Part shown: in pieces, positions 15,510-22,923 of the stretch | How the letters are laid out: every line of letters begins with the position of its first letter | How positions within the stretch are numbered: position 1 is the first letter of the stretch | Assembly: GCF_013149275.1 (NCBI RefSeq) | Contig: NZ_JABGNA010000002.1 | Span: 372,001 to 436,000 of the forward strand | Length of the DNA: 64,000 bases | DNA from: Mucilaginibacter sp. SG564 | GTDB taxonomy: Bacteria > Bacteroidota > Bacteroidia > Sphingobacteriales > Sphingobacteriaceae | Direction: 5' to 3' | Position numbers and translations under genes: made by a program | The notes under the pieces: generated by a model | Seen by the model: only the letters and a program-made list of their open reading frames with translations | The model's database searches: none | Told to the model about the DNA's origin: nothing

Positions 15510-16199
15510 ATGAAAAAGCTACTTATCCTTGCAGCACTAATTATGACTACTTATGGAACCTTCGCGCAAACGGTTGATCTGCGCCGCAAAATTGACGTTA
15601 CCGGCATTGCCGAACAGGAAGTTACCCCCGACATTATATATGTTTCTATTTCACTACAGGAATATATGAACGGTAAAAACCGGGTTACTATTGATGTTTT
15701 GGAAAATCAATTGGAAAAAGGTGTAAAAGACGCCGGAATCCCTAAAGAGGATTTTACCATAAACGATGTTTCGGCCTGGAACAACACCTATCAAAAGAAA
15801 AAAGCTCCTGATTTTTTGGCCGGCAAACAATACCTGGTTAAAGTTACCGACCTGAATAAATTTAACCAGATACTGGCCAAGGTTGACCCAAAAGGTATTC
15901 AATCAACCAATATTCAGAGCTATGACTACTCCAAGATCAATGAGTTGAAAAACACCTTGAAATTAAAAGCATTATTATCGGCCCGTGATAAAGCCGCGTT
16001 CCTGGTAAACGGCCTGGGTGATAAATTGGGCTCTGCAATAAGTATCAGCGAAAGTGATAACAGCAGCTTTCCGCAGCCTCGTACTATGATGATGTTTAAA
16101 TCAGCTGCCGCAGATGCTGCCGGCCCGGCTGAATCTGATATCGACTTTAAAAAAATAAAACTGAGCTTCCAGATACAAGCTACGTTTGAAATAAAATAA
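15510..16199 (+). CDS. SIMPL-domain (DUF541) periplasmic protein
   Basis: 229 residues with a cleavable signal peptide (MKKLLILAALIMTTYGTFAQ). The SIMPL/DUF541 fold (residues about 25-229) is recognised by RKIDVTGIAEQEVTPDIIYV at the start, the KKAPDFLAGKQYLVKVTDLN strand pair, LKALLSARDKAAFLVNGLGD KLGSAISISE in the middle, and the closing strand KIKLSFQIQATFEIK. Family members are periplasmic or outer-membrane proteins linked to oxidative or envelope stress; their biochemical role is not established. It faces the ECF sigma gene divergently, so it may belong to that regulon (inference). Confidence 0.88.
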   Translation: MKKLLILAALIMTTYGTFAQTVDLRRKIDVTGIAEQEVTPDIIYVSISLQEYMNGKNRVTIDVLENQLEKGVKDAGIPKEDFTINDVSAWNNTYQKKKAPDFLAGKQYLVKVTDLNKFNQILAKVDPKGIQSTNIQSYDYSKINELKNTLKLKALLSARDKAAFLVNGLGDKLGSAISISESDNSSFPQPRTMMMFKSAAADAAGPAESDIDFKKIKLSFQIQATFEIK

Positions 16200-16225
16200 G
16201 GCTTTTAAGATAAAAGCCGAAAGGT

Positions 16226-16260
16226 AAAAGGCGAAAGGTGATAAATCTTTCGCCTTTTTT
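16226..16260 (+). terminator. Terminator of the SIMPL gene within a word-repeat region
   Basis: A 12-bp perfect stem, AAAAGGCGAAAG / CTTTCGCCTTTT, with a 9-base loop is followed by more T. Variants of the same words continue on both sides (AAAAGCCGAAAGG before; CTTTCTCCTTTGACCTTTAG after) out to about 16312. This therefore belongs to the locus-private inverted word repeats described in the findings. Confidence 0.85.
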
Positions 16261-16435
16261 ATTGAACTATTTTTTCAAAAAAACTTTCTCCTTTGACCTT
16301 TAGCCCTTCAACCATCTTTTTTTTACTAAGGGTGTAACCTGTTTAAAAACAGTGTGGTCATAGCTTACAAATACACCGCATTGGTGATTTAGAAACAAGA
16401 AAAAAAATTAATTAACTTATTAAAATTGAAATAAT

Positions 16436-16810
16436 ATGGAAACTGCTCAACTGGGTGTATTAGCTGGAATTTTAGTACCCCTCGGCTTCTTCGCCATGAT
16501 CTTCGGGATCGTTTATCTGAACAAGCGCGAAAAATTATCAATGATTGAACGTGGTATGGATCCACGTAGTTACAAACCACAATCAGCTCCTTATCAAAAC
16601 TTAAAGTGGGGATTACTACTTATCGGTTCGGGTGTTGGTTTATTCCTGGCCTTTATTTTAGATCATACCATATTCCGTTCTATGGATGATGAGGCCTTTT
16701 TCCTTTACGTAGCCCTGATCGCGATATTTGGTGGTGCCGGCTTAGTGCTCTCTTACCGGATAGAAAAAAAGGAAGTATTGGATAAAGATGAGCTTGCGCT
16801 GCAAAAATAA
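16436..16810 (+). CDS. DUF6249-like membrane protein
   Basis: 124 residues with three predicted transmembrane helices: about 8-28 (GILVPLGFFAMIFGIVYL), 58-77 (WGLLLIGSGVGLFLAFIL) and 88-107 (FFLYVALIAIFGGAGLVL). The cytoplasmic loop KREKLSMIERGMDPRSYKPQ is characteristic of the small Bacteroidota membrane family I know as DUF6249, often found near ECF sigma genes. Function unknown. It follows the SIMPL gene by about 240 bp and a terminator, so it probably has its own promoter. Confidence 0.82.
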   Translation: METAQLGVLAGILVPLGFFAMIFGIVYLNKREKLSMIERGMDPRSYKPQSAPYQNLKWGLLLIGSGVGLFLAFILDHTIFRSMDDEAFFLYVALIAIFGGAGLVLSYRIEKKEVLDKDELALQK

Positions 16811-16888
16811 TCAGCAGGGAAAGCTCTCTCCGTCGATAAGAAGCATCTGTGTTAACAGGGGCTTTTCGGCGTTTGGTATGACTCGTCT

Positions 16889-17407
16889 TTAGCTCCCTAT
16901 ATGATATTGCTCTTTAAAAGACCGAAGGTGATGCAACTCGTGCCCGGCCATCATATACACAAAAGCCCTTACCGAAAACAGGTGGTTACTGGCAATACCT
17001 GTACGCAATAATTGTTCTTCGCTAAACCCTTTGATCATATAAATATTTGATAAGCGTGTTGCTTTAAATTCCGCCGCCAGGCCCTGTATACTTTGGGTAT
17101 TGAAATCGGTATTATCTACATAAACGTCCTGGTCAAAGCCCGGCAATTCAATATAATTTCGCGAAAAAACAAGGGCCCGGTAAGCAAAGGTGCGTTCGGT
17201 ATCAATCATATGGCCAAGCGCTTGTTTAACTGTCCATTTCCCGGGCGCGTAGGCATAAGCGGCCTGCTCATCGGTAAGCTTACTGAACAGTTGATAGCTT
17301 GATTCCATCAGACGTTCCAATAGTTCAATAACATGGGTATCCGGAACAAGGCCTACATAGCCGGCTGCAAATGGCGAATATTCTTCAGGAGATGGCTTGC
17401 TTATCAT
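16889..17407 (-). CDS. DinB-family protein
   Basis: 172-residue four-helix-bundle protein of the DinB/YfiT superfamily, members of which bind a metal and often act as thiol-dependent transferases. Candidate metal ligands are the His in KQALGHMIDTERTF and the His pair in MMAGHELHHLRSF, the usual DinB spacing. The reaction is unknown. The gene start overlaps the end of the upstream histidine kinase gene by 23 bp, so the two are probably one transcript with coupled translation; an internal Met start is not apparent. Confidence 0.88.
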   Translation of the reverse strand: MISKPSPEEYSPFAAGYVGLVPDTHVIELLERLMESSYQLFSKLTDEQAAYAYAPGKWTVKQALGHMIDTERTFAYRALVFSRNYIELPGFDQDVYVDNTDFNTQSIQGLAAEFKATRLSNIYMIKGFSEEQLLRTGIASNHLFSVRAFVYMMAGHELHHLRSFKEQYHIGS

Positions 17408-18614
17408 TACGCGTGTTTTTTAATATGATCCTAAATGTTGTACCCTTACCTATTTCGGAGTCTTTTACAAATATCTGCCCATTATGGTAATTTTCTATCA
17501 TACGTTTAGTTAACGACAAACCTAAGCCCCAGCCCCGCTTACGTGTAGTATAACCAGGTTGAAAAACGGTATCAAATTTAGATCGCTGTATGCCTTTGCC
17601 GGTATCTGTCACATCAATAAAAACCTGGTTCTTTATCTTGTTACCCCCAATTTCTATATGGATACCCCCTTTGCCATCAATGGCATTCACCGCGTTTTTT
17701 AACAAATTTTCCAACACCCAATCAAACAAGGGGATGTTAAGTCCGGCTTTGAGGTGTGGGTTGCCCGTCATCTCAAAGCTGATATTTTTACTTACCCGCA
17801 CTTTAAAATAATCAACAAAATCTTTTACCACGGCATAAACGGCATGTTCTTCCAACACCGGTTTCGATCCTATCTTCGAAAAACGGTCGGCCACTATTTC
17901 CAGCCGTTTTACATCGTTTTCCATTTCGGCTACCAGGGTATCATCTTCGGCATTAAACTTTTCCTTCATCAATTCAATCCACGCCATTAATGATGATATA
18001 GGCGTACCCAGTTGATGCGCCGTTTCCTTAGCCAAGCCAACCCAAACCTGGTCCTGTTCCGATTTTCGTGAAGAACTGAAGGCGGTATAAGCCATCAGTA
18101 AAAATATAGCGATCACCGTTAATTGCACATAAGGGAACAAACGCAGTTGCTGCAGCAAAGGCGAATCTTTGTAGTAAACAAACCACTGTTCGCCCAACAT
18201 TTTCAGCTTAAGGTTAATAGGCGCGTGTTGATTTTTCATATATTCCAGCTCCGCCTTAAAATATTCCGGATCATATTTCTTTGTCTTACTTCCTTCGGCC
18301 TGAAGTTTCACAAAGACCTTAGCAGTATCCAACCCACGCGCATATAAAATATCACCCTTTTCATCGGTAACAATGGCCGGCACGGCTAAACTATCACGCA
18401 CTGCCGTTGTAAATTGCAAAAAGTCGTCATCATCAGAGTTAAATATCTGCCGCATGCTCATGGCCCAAACCTGAACGCGGGTACGCTCAGACCGGGCTAT
18501 ATTTTTTACCAGGTAACGGGTATAAAACAGGGAGCCAAAGGCAATAACTACGGCAAACGCGAGCAGAAAATATTTCCAGCGCTTTTTCTGTTGGTATGGG
18601 TTCATACTGGGCAC
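17385..18614 (-). CDS. Membrane sensor histidine kinase, orphan
   Basis: 409 residues. Transmembrane helix 1 is at about 14-32 and helix 2 at about 160-180 (VQLTVIAIFLLMAYTAF). The 125-residue periplasmic sensor between them contains DSLAVPAIVTDEKGDILYAR. The phospho-acceptor box is KETAHQLGTPISSLMAWIEL, with His in the HQLGTP arrangement, which is typical of Bacteroidota kinases of this group. The ATPase domain shows VLENLLKNAVNAIDGKGG (N box), DTGKGI (G1) and GWGLGLSLTKRMIENY (G2). No response regulator gene is adjacent; the overlapping partner is the DinB gene. Confidence 0.93.
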   Translation of the reverse strand: MPSMNPYQQKKRWKYFLLAFAVVIAFGSLFYTRYLVKNIARSERTRVQVWAMSMRQIFNSDDDDFLQFTTAVRDSLAVPAIVTDEKGDILYARGLDTAKVFVKLQAEGSKTKKYDPEYFKAELEYMKNQHAPINLKLKMLGEQWFVYYKDSPLLQQLRLFPYVQLTVIAIFLLMAYTAFSSSRKSEQDQVWVGLAKETAHQLGTPISSLMAWIELMKEKFNAEDDTLVAEMENDVKRLEIVADRFSKIGSKPVLEEHAVYAVVKDFVDYFKVRVSKNISFEMTGNPHLKAGLNIPLFDWVLENLLKNAVNAIDGKGGIHIEIGGNKIKNQVFIDVTDTGKGIQRSKFDTVFQPGYTTRKRGWGLGLSLTKRMIENYHNGQIFVKDSEIGKGTTFRIILKNTRNDKQAIS

Positions 18615-18639
18615 AGTCCAAATAACGTAAAATTATTTC

Positions 18640-18729
18640 AAATGTGCAGATTACAGATGTGCGGATGTGCAGATAATTGATTGTCCGTCATTTTTCATTT
18701 GCACATCTAAAATCCGCACATCTGCAAAT
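18640..18729. repeat. Locus-private inverted word repeat between kinase and gltX
   Basis: The left arm (18640-18674) repeats words GATGTGC / TGTGCAGAT. The right arm (18697-18729) carries their reverse complements. The core CAGATGTGCGGAT (18654-18666) pairs perfectly with ATCCGCACATCTG (18712-18724). The right arm ends 12 bp before the gltX -7 box, so the structure spans the divergent promoter region. Confidence 0.7.
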
Positions 18730-18740
18730 CTTAAAAAAAC

Positions 18741-18748
18741 TATCTTTG
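18741..18748 (+). promoter_or_regulatory. Candidate -7 box of gltX
   Basis: TATCTTTG matches TAnnTTTG exactly. Only seven bases separate it from the gltX ATG, which implies a leaderless or nearly leaderless message. Confidence 0.55.
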
Positions 18749-18755
18749 CCCCATC

Positions 18756-20285
18756 ATGACCGATAAAAAAGTAAGAGTTCGTTTTGCGCCAAGCCCTACC
18801 GGTGGTTTGCACCTGGGTGGCGTACGTACCGTATTATTTAACTATTTATTCGCCAAAAAACATCATGGCGATTTTGTTTTAAGAATTGAGGACACCGACC
18901 AGACCCGTTATGTGGAAGGTGCCGAGGAATATATTTTAGATTGTTTGAAATGGTGCGGCCTGCAACCCGATGAAAGTCCGGTGGTTGGCGGCCCTTATGC
19001 CCCCTATCGTCAAAGTGAGCGCAAAGCCCTTTATCGCGAATATGCCGAACGCCTGGTGATGCAGGGCCATGCCTATTACGCGTTTGACACCCCCGAGGAG
19101 CTGGATAAGAACCGTAAAGAGATTCCTAATTTTCAATACGGCCAGGTTTATCGTGATGGTTTACGCAATTCACTTTCATTACCACAACATGAGGTTGATG
19201 CCCTGCTTGATGCCGGCACGCCACATGTTATCCGAATAAAAATGCCTGCCGATGAAACCATTAGTTTCAATGACCTGATCCGCGGGCATGTAAGTTTTGA
19301 AACCAACCAGGTTGATGACAAGGTATTACTAAAGGCCGACGGTATGCCTACCTACCACTTAGCTGTGGTTGTAGACGATTACCTGATGAAAATTTCGCAC
19401 GCTTTCCGCGGTGAGGAATGGCTCCCATCAGTTCCTGTGCATTTACTGCTTTGGGACTACCTAGGTTGGAAAGCCGACATGCCGAAATGGGCGCATCTGC
19501 CTTTAATACTAAAACCCGACGGCCATGGCAAGCTTAGCAAACGCGATGGTGCCCGTTTGGGTTTCCCAGTATACGCAATGAATTGGTTTGATGCCAAAAC
19601 AGGCGAACTTACACCTGGTTTCCGCGAATTGGGCTTTTTGCCCGAAGCGTTTTTAAACCTGCTGGCTACCCTGGGCTGGAACGATGGTACCGACCAGGAA
19701 CTGTTTACGCTGGATGAACTGATCGAAAAGTTCTCCCTGGAACGGGTAAGTAAAGCCGGCGCCAAATTTGATTTTGAAAAAGCCAAATGGTTCAATGCCG
19801 AGTGGATCAAGAAGTCGGAAGCCCAAAGTCTAAAGTCAGATGTCAGCACAATTTTAGCCGAAAAAGGTATTGTTGTTACCGATGATGCAAAACTCCTGTC
19901 GGTTATCAACCTTGTGAAAGAGCGCTGCGTTTTATTGCCCGACTTTTATCAGCAGGCTGGCTTCTTTTTCGAACAGCCCAAAACATATGATCTCAACGCG
20001 GTACAACCCAAATGGACCGATGCTAAAGTTGATTTCTTTAATGCCCTTACAGCCTTGCTAAATAGCTCCGCAGCAGATTTGGAAGCTCATTCTTTTGAGG
20101 AAGCGTTTAAAGCCCTGATGGAAGAAAAAGCATTAAAAGCAGGCGATGTGATGCTGCCCTTCCGCATTATGCTGGTTGGCGGCAAATTTGGCCCGCATGT
20201 GTTTGATATAGCAGCGATATTGGGCAGACAAGAAACCATCAGCAGGATAGCTAAAGCATTAGACGCGTTTAGCAGTCCGGCTTAA
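18756..20285 (+). CDS. gltX: Glutamyl-tRNA synthetase
   Basis: Class I synthetase that charges tRNA-Glu, needed for protein synthesis; 509 residues, normal length. The N-terminal nucleotide-binding motif is RFAPSPTGGLHLGGVRTVLF, with HLGG in place of HIGH, and the KMSKS-type loop is LSKRDGARLG. The YHLAVVVDDYLMKISHAFRG segment is characteristic of bacterial GluRS. The C-terminal helical anticodon-binding domain includes the EEKALKAGDVMLPFRIMLVG region. A promoter box lies immediately upstream and a hairpin terminator 40 bp downstream. Confidence 0.97.
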   Translation: MTDKKVRVRFAPSPTGGLHLGGVRTVLFNYLFAKKHHGDFVLRIEDTDQTRYVEGAEEYILDCLKWCGLQPDESPVVGGPYAPYRQSERKALYREYAERLVMQGHAYYAFDTPEELDKNRKEIPNFQYGQVYRDGLRNSLSLPQHEVDALLDAGTPHVIRIKMPADETISFNDLIRGHVSFETNQVDDKVLLKADGMPTYHLAVVVDDYLMKISHAFRGEEWLPSVPVHLLLWDYLGWKADMPKWAHLPLILKPDGHGKLSKRDGARLGFPVYAMNWFDAKTGELTPGFRELGFLPEAFLNLLATLGWNDGTDQELFTLDELIEKFSLERVSKAGAKFDFEKAKWFNAEWIKKSEAQSLKSDVSTILAEKGIVVTDDAKLLSVINLVKERCVLLPDFYQQAGFFFEQPKTYDLNAVQPKWTDAKVDFFNALTALLNSSAADLEAHSFEEAFKALMEEKALKAGDVMLPFRIMLVGGKFGPHVFDIAAILGRQETISRIAKALDAFSSPA

Positions 20286-20323
20286 AGATCTGCCGGTTCC
20301 GTAACCGCATCAATATAGTTTTG

Positions 20324-20356
20324 ACAGCCATTGCCAGCCCAGGCAATGGCTGTTTT
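20324..20356 (+). terminator. Rho-independent terminator of gltX
   Basis: A 12-bp perfect stem, ACAGCCATTGCC / GGCAATGGCTGT, with a six-base loop is followed by TTTT. It lies about 40 bp after the gltX stop. Confidence 0.85.
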
Positions 20357-20685
20357 GCAAAACTCCAGACGGTACTCCATATAATGCACTTATTTACATG
20401 GCGGTACATTAAAAATATTGAAACAAACCCACTCCTGGCATCGTAATAAGGTCAATCCGCCAGAAAAAGAATAATACTTTATTATTTTAATCATTCGCGG
20501 GGACAATTGACATCGTTTTACTTTCAAGGAAATTTATTTATTATATTAGAAAATACTGATTGTCAGAATTTTACCATCAGCACCGATTACGCTTTTTTTG
20601 TATCAATATTATTACAATTGGCGATAATATTTTGTAGAAATGATATTTAAAATCTAATTTTATGAGCCCCCTTAATTAATTGGTC
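20357..20685. other. AT-rich intergenic stretch, no gene seen
   Basis: About 330 very AT-rich bases between the gltX terminator and the receiver-like gene. No convincing ORF, repeat or exact promoter consensus is visible. A near-consensus box (TAATATTTTG) lies about 60 bp before the next start. Confidence 0.5.
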
Positions 20686-21099
20686 ATGATCCGCATACGA
20701 TCTAAAAATGTACTATTGGTTGCTGCCGATACTTTTTCGGCTGAGTTACTGCCTAACAACAACACGTTCAGGCATATTTCGGCTGCGGGCAGCATCTTCC
20801 CCACCATACATGAAATTAAGCCCAATGTGGTTATATTTGATTATGACCACCTAAGCAAGGACATGGAAAAGATCCTGCGCCGTATCAGTGCTAATCCGGC
20901 CTACAGCAAAATAAGAATATGCTGCTATAAAACCACGGCCCATACCAAAACCGATAGTCTGTTAAAAGTGCTGGGGGTTGATCATATCTTTTATTCCGAA
21001 GATTTTAAAAAATCCGCCGAAAGCAAAAATATCGCGACCGTTTTATCCAGTATTTTTGATGCCCCCATTACCAATCTGCTCGCCAAAGCCTCAAACTAA
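20686..21099 (+). CDS. Receiver-like protein without intact phospho-acceptor site
   Basis: 137 residues with the alternating beta/alpha pattern of a response-regulator receiver: NVLLVAADTFSAELL (strand 1), PNVVIFDYDHLSKDMEKILR (strand 3), KIRICCYKT (strand 4), VDHIFYSEDF (strand 5). The acidic pair after strand 1 is missing. The site after strand 3 reads FDYDHLS, so an Asp is present but the usual LDxxMP context is not. It may be a pseudo-receiver used for protein contacts. The ATG at 20686 is preferred over the TTG two codons upstream. No output domain and no partner kinase are adjacent. Confidence 0.7.
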   Translation: MIRIRSKNVLLVAADTFSAELLPNNNTFRHISAAGSIFPTIHEIKPNVVIFDYDHLSKDMEKILRRISANPAYSKIRICCYKTTAHTKTDSLLKVLGVDHIFYSEDFKKSAESKNIATVLSSIFDAPITNLLAKASN

Positions 21100-21109
21100 A
21101 TCGTTCCCT

Positions 21110-22435
21110 TTAATTTATCTTTAAATGTGGCCTGCTGATTAGAATGATCCGCCAGGCTACTTCTGCGCTCAATAATGCGGTTAAGGCAAATATCGCGGCT
21201 TTAAGCGCCTCTGGGGTTGATGATAATGCTCCACCCAAAGCCACGGCATATACCACAAAAGGAAAAACCAATATCAGACAAAGGCCGATAACATTTAATG
21301 GTATCCGGAATGGCCGGGCCTTCTGCGGCTCCTTTAACCGAAGCCTTACCAGGGCAATATATTCCAGGGATAACCCCGCACCATAAACTGTTACGTCAAT
21401 GATGAGCAGATCGGCAAAAGTCCACAGCACCATAAAGCTTACTACTAAGGAGCAAATGATAAGAGATATATAAGGCGTTTTAAAACGCCTGTGCAATTTG
21501 TTCAGCCCGGCAGGCAGTAAATGATCTTCGGACATAACCTGTGGCACCCGCGATACCGATAATAATACCGCTGCGTAAATACCCAGTGTACTGGCCATAC
21601 CACCCGCCGCTATCACAATTCCCAGCCATCTGCCGGCCACCAGTACCCCTAAAGCCGGGAACCCATCATTAGTAAGCGTATTGTGATTAATGCCCGATTG
21701 CTGAGCTATCCAGGTGATAAAAAAGTAAACCACCATTACCAGGACAAAAGCAATGATCATGGATACCAGGTACGATTTGACCGGTTTTTCGACCTCCTCG
21801 GCATAGGTGGTAATATTATCCCAGCCCAGGCAGTTCCACATGACGGTATATAGCGCCATGCCGAAGGACGGAAAAGTAATTCCTTTTAGTGATGGCGAAG
21901 GGATACTCAAACTGCCACTATGATGATGAATAGCCAGTACTATCAAAATAATAACCGGCGCCAGCACGGCCGCGCTCAAAAACAGCGATACTTTACCTAC
22001 CGGCACTATCCCCAGTATATTTAACCCCGCCGATGCCCAGATGATAAGCAGGCATACCGGCACCTGGTACTGCAGCAAAACCGGGAAAAAGAACGACGCG
22101 TATTGCACAAACAGAACCGGGTATATAGCCAGATCAACAAAGGTGTAGAGCCAGGTCCACCAGCCCTCGTAAAAGCCCCAGCGTGTGCCCAGGGCATATT
22201 TTACCCATTTATAGTAACCCCCGGTAATGGGCATCATACTGTTAAGTTCCAGTACAGTGAATATGGCGGGTACGTCCCAAAGTAAAGGGGTTATCAACAG
22301 GATCAGCAGCGCGCCATGATCTCCGGCATAACTGAGCAAGGGTTCCAGGCCATATGGCCCGCCGGATACGGTAAAGAAAATAACAGCGACAAGCTGTATC
22401 GGTCTGATTTTTTTTAAGGCTGCGGCTGATGGCAT
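21110..22435 (-). CDS. APC-superfamily amino acid/polyamine permease
   Basis: 441 residues with about twelve transmembrane helices, a cytoplasmic-membrane secondary transporter. The unwound helix-1 motif appears as VSGGPYGLEPLLSYAG (consensus GSGG..), which places it in the amino-acid/polyamine/organocation superfamily. MPITGGYYKWVKYALGTRWG in helix 2 and the GLSLEYIALVRLRLKEPQKA RPFRIP end motif are typical of the LAT- or polyamine-type branch. Substrate cannot be read from the sequence. Its 5' side is a long repeat-rich gap; the receiver-like gene converges on it with a 10 bp gap. Confidence 0.9.
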   Translation of the reverse strand: MPSAAALKKIRPIQLVAVIFFTVSGGPYGLEPLLSYAGDHGALLILLITPLLWDVPAIFTVLELNSMMPITGGYYKWVKYALGTRWGFYEGWWTWLYTFVDLAIYPVLFVQYASFFFPVLLQYQVPVCLLIIWASAGLNILGIVPVGKVSLFLSAAVLAPVIILIVLAIHHHSGSLSIPSPSLKGITFPSFGMALYTVMWNCLGWDNITTYAEEVEKPVKSYLVSMIIAFVLVMVVYFFITWIAQQSGINHNTLTNDGFPALGVLVAGRWLGIVIAAGGMASTLGIYAAVLLSVSRVPQVMSEDHLLPAGLNKLHRRFKTPYISLIICSLVVSFMVLWTFADLLIIDVTVYGAGLSLEYIALVRLRLKEPQKARPFRIPLNVIGLCLILVFPFVVYAVALGGALSSTPEALKAAIFALTALLSAEVAWRIILISRPHLKIN

Positions 22436-22782
22436 AGGTTATAAAAATACAATTTAACCCGCGTTACAAAAATCAAACAATTCATCCTTTTTAAAATACT
22501 TTTTAAAGCCCGATTTTAACACTTTTCGATGCGAAAAGCGGGTAAAATGAATCGAAAACATTTCAAAACTGATTCAAAAACATCGATTTTAACACTTTTT
22601 AACAAATTTTTGACGGGTTTTAAAAACTTTAAAAAGTTTTATAAAGCTAATATTCAATTAACTAAGTAAAAATTACTCATCTTTTTACCTCATTTTGTTC
22701 CTTTAAACAAATGGCCCTGCTTACGTTTTTCAAGTAAGCAGGGCCATGGTGTTTATGTACTTAAATATACGAAAAAAAACCG
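22436..22782. other. Structured AT-rich intergenic region upstream of the permease
   Basis: No gene is seen. A 16-bp direct repeat CGATTTTAACACTTTT occurs at 22511-22526 and 22584-22599 in a region rich in TTTTAAA. A strong stem, ATGGCCCTGCTTAC / GTAAGCAGGGCCAT (22711-22746, 14 bp, 8-base loop), may terminate the M61 transcript, although no T-run follows on that strand. Confidence 0.55.
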
Positions 22783-22923
22783 TCTGAATCAGAATTCACA
22801 GAATTTTAAAATTAACAGAATGAGCTTTTATATTCTGAAAATCCTGATTCAGATAATTTTAAAATTAGCCGAATGCATTTTTATATTCTGAGAATCCTTA
22901 AATTCTGTTAATTCTGATTCAGA
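22783..22923. repeat. Locus-private inverted word repeat overlapping the M61 stop codon
   Basis: The 24-bp outer arms (22783-22806 and 22900-22923) are reverse complements with one mismatch and are built from the words GAATCAG, GAATT and ACAGAAT. Inside them, a unit of 53 bp is tandemly duplicated; its marker AATTTTAAAATTA occurs at 22802 and 22855. The right arm contains the TGA stop of the M61 peptidase gene at 22919-22921. Confidence 0.75.
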
